From Paenibacillus oceani (GTDB taxonomy: Bacteria; Bacillota; Bacilli; Paenibacillales; NBRC-103111), in NCBI RefSeq assembly GCF_014705615.1, contig NZ_JACXJA010000005.1, positions 345,370 to 409,369 on the forward strand: DNA of 64,000 bases. The letters run 5' to 3'. Of this stretch, positions 63,006 to 64,000 are shown piece by piece (within the stretch, counting starts at the first letter, position 1; each line of letters opens with the position of its first letter). The position numbers were made by a program, and so were the translations under genes. The notes beneath the pieces are model-generated. The model saw nothing but the letters and a program-made list of their open reading frames with translations. It was not told where the DNA came from and searched no databases.

Positions 63006-63830
63006 TTAAAACGACCGGTTCGCCGTCTCCACCGTCTCCTGAATGGACGACTCCAGCGCCGCCTTGGACATGACGCCGGGCGTACCGGCGTTCATCGTCA
63101 ACAAGACGAGAAATTCGATGTTACCTTCTCCGCCGGTTATCGGGGAATAAGTCAATCCTTTGACACCAAACCCGATCTCCTGCGCAAACTGCAGCACGCC
63201 TTCCAGCACTTCCCGGTGAACATGTGGATCGCGCACGACGCCCGACTTCCCTACTTTGTCCCGTCCCGCCTCGAACTGGGGCTTAATCAGCGCGGCTACC
63301 AGCCCTTCCGGGGCCAGCAGTTGCCGCAGAGGAGGCAAGATGAGCTTCAGAGAAATGAACGATACATCAATCGACGCAAATACAGGCGGCTCTCCCGGCA
63401 AGTCGCCGGGCTGCATATGCCGGAAATTCGTCCGCTCCATTACATGAACGCGGGGATCGTTGCGCAAACTCCAGTCCAGCTGGTTATAACCTACGTCAAC
63501 CGCATGCACATAGGAAGCTCCGTGCTGGAGGGCGCAGTCGGTAAATCCGCCGGTCGAAGCCCCGATATCGATCATAATCGCTCCGTTCAGATCGAGTCCG
63601 AACGAACGGATCGCTTTCTCCAGCTTCAGGCCGCCGCGGCTCACATACGGGTGCACCGCGCCTTTGACTGTGATGGACGCCTCCCGGGGTATTTTCGTCC
63701 CAGCTTTGTCAATCTTGTCGTTATCGACCAATACGAGACCGGCCATAATCGCCGATTTCGCTTTTTCCCTGCTGTCGTAAAATCCTTGTTCGACCAGAAG
63801 CACGTCGAGCCTTTCTTTATTAGAAGACAT
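63006..63830 (-). CDS. tlyA: TlyA family rRNA 2'-O-methyltransferase
   Basis: A 274-residue protein: an N-terminal S4 RNA-binding domain (ERLDVLLVEQGFYDSREKAK), then an FtsJ/RrmJ-type methyltransferase domain with MIDIGASTGGFTDCALQ (SAM motif I), VDVGYNQLDWSLRNDPRV, and KPQFEAGRDKVGKSGVVRD. In mycobacteria TlyA methylates 16S and 23S rRNA. The start ATG 63830 has AGGAG 7 nt upstream; extra upstream codons belong to flanking DNA of the repeat. It is yqxC in Bacillus, where it follows dxs; here a repeat stands upstream. Confidence 0.92.
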   Translation of the reverse strand: MSSNKERLDVLLVEQGFYDSREKAKSAIMAGLVLVDNDKIDKAGTKIPREASITVKGAVHPYVSRGGLKLEKAIRSFGLDLNGAIMIDIGASTGGFTDCALQHGASYVHAVDVGYNQLDWSLRNDPRVHVMERTNFRHMQPGDLPGEPPVFASIDVSFISLKLILPPLRQLLAPEGLVAALIKPQFEAGRDKVGKSGVVRDPHVHREVLEGVLQFAQEIGFGVKGLTYSPITGGEGNIEFLVLLTMNAGTPGVMSKAALESSIQETVETANRSF

Positions 63831-63854
63831 GCAAACGCTCCTACCGTTGTTTAA

Positions 63855-64000
63855 GAGGTTGTTCAAAAAGTCCACTTTTGATCACGAAGCAGATCAGGAG
63901 GCCTACTCGGCATCGAATATGGAATTCAGCCGGAACTTCCGGTGCTCACGTAGCTCCACTACGCTCCGCTCCTCATTTCCTAACTTCATCCCATCTTCTC
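63855..64000 (+). repeat. MITE-like element, copy 3, cut by the window end
   Basis: The left 146 bp of the same element, beginning GAGGTTGTTCAAAAAGTCC. It carries a small deletion (a GCC missing near 63957) relative to the other copies. It begins 24 bp upstream of the tlyA start. Confidence 0.88.

Overview
The window reads as chromosome of an endospore-forming Firmicute of the Paenibacillaceae type (Paenibacillus/Cohnella-like). The evidence is strong GGAGG-type ribosome binding sites, frequent TTG/GTG starts, a full set of sporulation genes (spo0A, spoIVB, spoIIAA-spoIIAB-sigF, spoVAA-spoVAB-spoVAF, spoIIM, dacF, ytfI/ytfJ, a Spo0E-like gene), and gene order close to the Bacillus subtilis blocks around scpAB-rib-ppiB-lysA-spoVA-spoIIA-dacF, punA-drm-xerD-yqzK-fur, nudF, bkd, and spo0A-spoIVB-recN-argR-tlyA. 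No rRNA, tRNA, CRISPR array or intact transposase was seen.

Layout. 0-3 kb: ytfJ, ytfI and scpB-scpA (chromosome segregation). 3-7.2 kb: riboflavin operon ribD-ribE-ribBA-ribH on the minus strand, behind an FMN riboswitch and an attenuator-type terminator. 7.4-10 kb: ppiB, a gene-free stretch with small repeats, and lysA. 10-16 kb: spoVAA-AB-AF, sigF-spoIIAB-spoIIAA with a sigma-H promoter, and dacF. 16-17 kb: a decayed gene. 17-26.3 kb: a carotenoid operon (three CrtI/CrtN-family enzymes, CrtM-like synthase, CruF-like protein, acyltransferase, glycosyltransferase remnant, IPP isomerase fni) headed by a CarH/LitR-type MerR-cobalamin photoreceptor gene. 26.5-31 kb: nucleoside salvage (pdp, two purine nucleoside phosphorylases, deoB). 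31-33.7 kb: a large Tat-exported beta-helix protein. 33.8-37 kb: xerD, yqzK, ald, fur. 37-39.8 kb: an orphan solute-binding lipoprotein and a divergent LacI regulator. 39.9-47.2 kb: spoIIM, endonuclease Q, nudF, mciZ-like, DUF3866, NUDIX, beta-lactamase-like, M20 peptidase, prli42-like. 47.3-52.3 kb: branched-chain 2-oxoacid dehydrogenase bkdAA-AB-B and lpdV. 52.5-57 kb: DUF2627, a WecA/MraY-type transferase, GT2, SteA, Spo0E-like, PrsA-like foldase. 57-64 kb: a gene-free stretch with a LexA-type box, then spo0A, spoIVB, recN, argR, a membrane protein and tlyA.

The most interesting unit is the 16-26.4 kb island. The carH-like gene and the crt operon each have a sigma-A promoter overlapped by TATACAA direct repeats at an exact 11-bp period (three perfect copies at crt; two perfect plus one weak at carH). 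That is the operator architecture known for AdoB12-dependent CarH photoreceptors, so pigment synthesis is probably light-induced. Inside the operon the acyltransferase ends exactly where a headless CrtQ-like glycosyltransferase begins, which looks like an internal deletion. A ~177-bp non-coding element with 13-bp perfect terminal inverted repeats occurs three times (28.7, 52.4 and 63.9 kb), each time 24-36 bp upstream of a start codon. It looks like a MITE that has been active in this genome.
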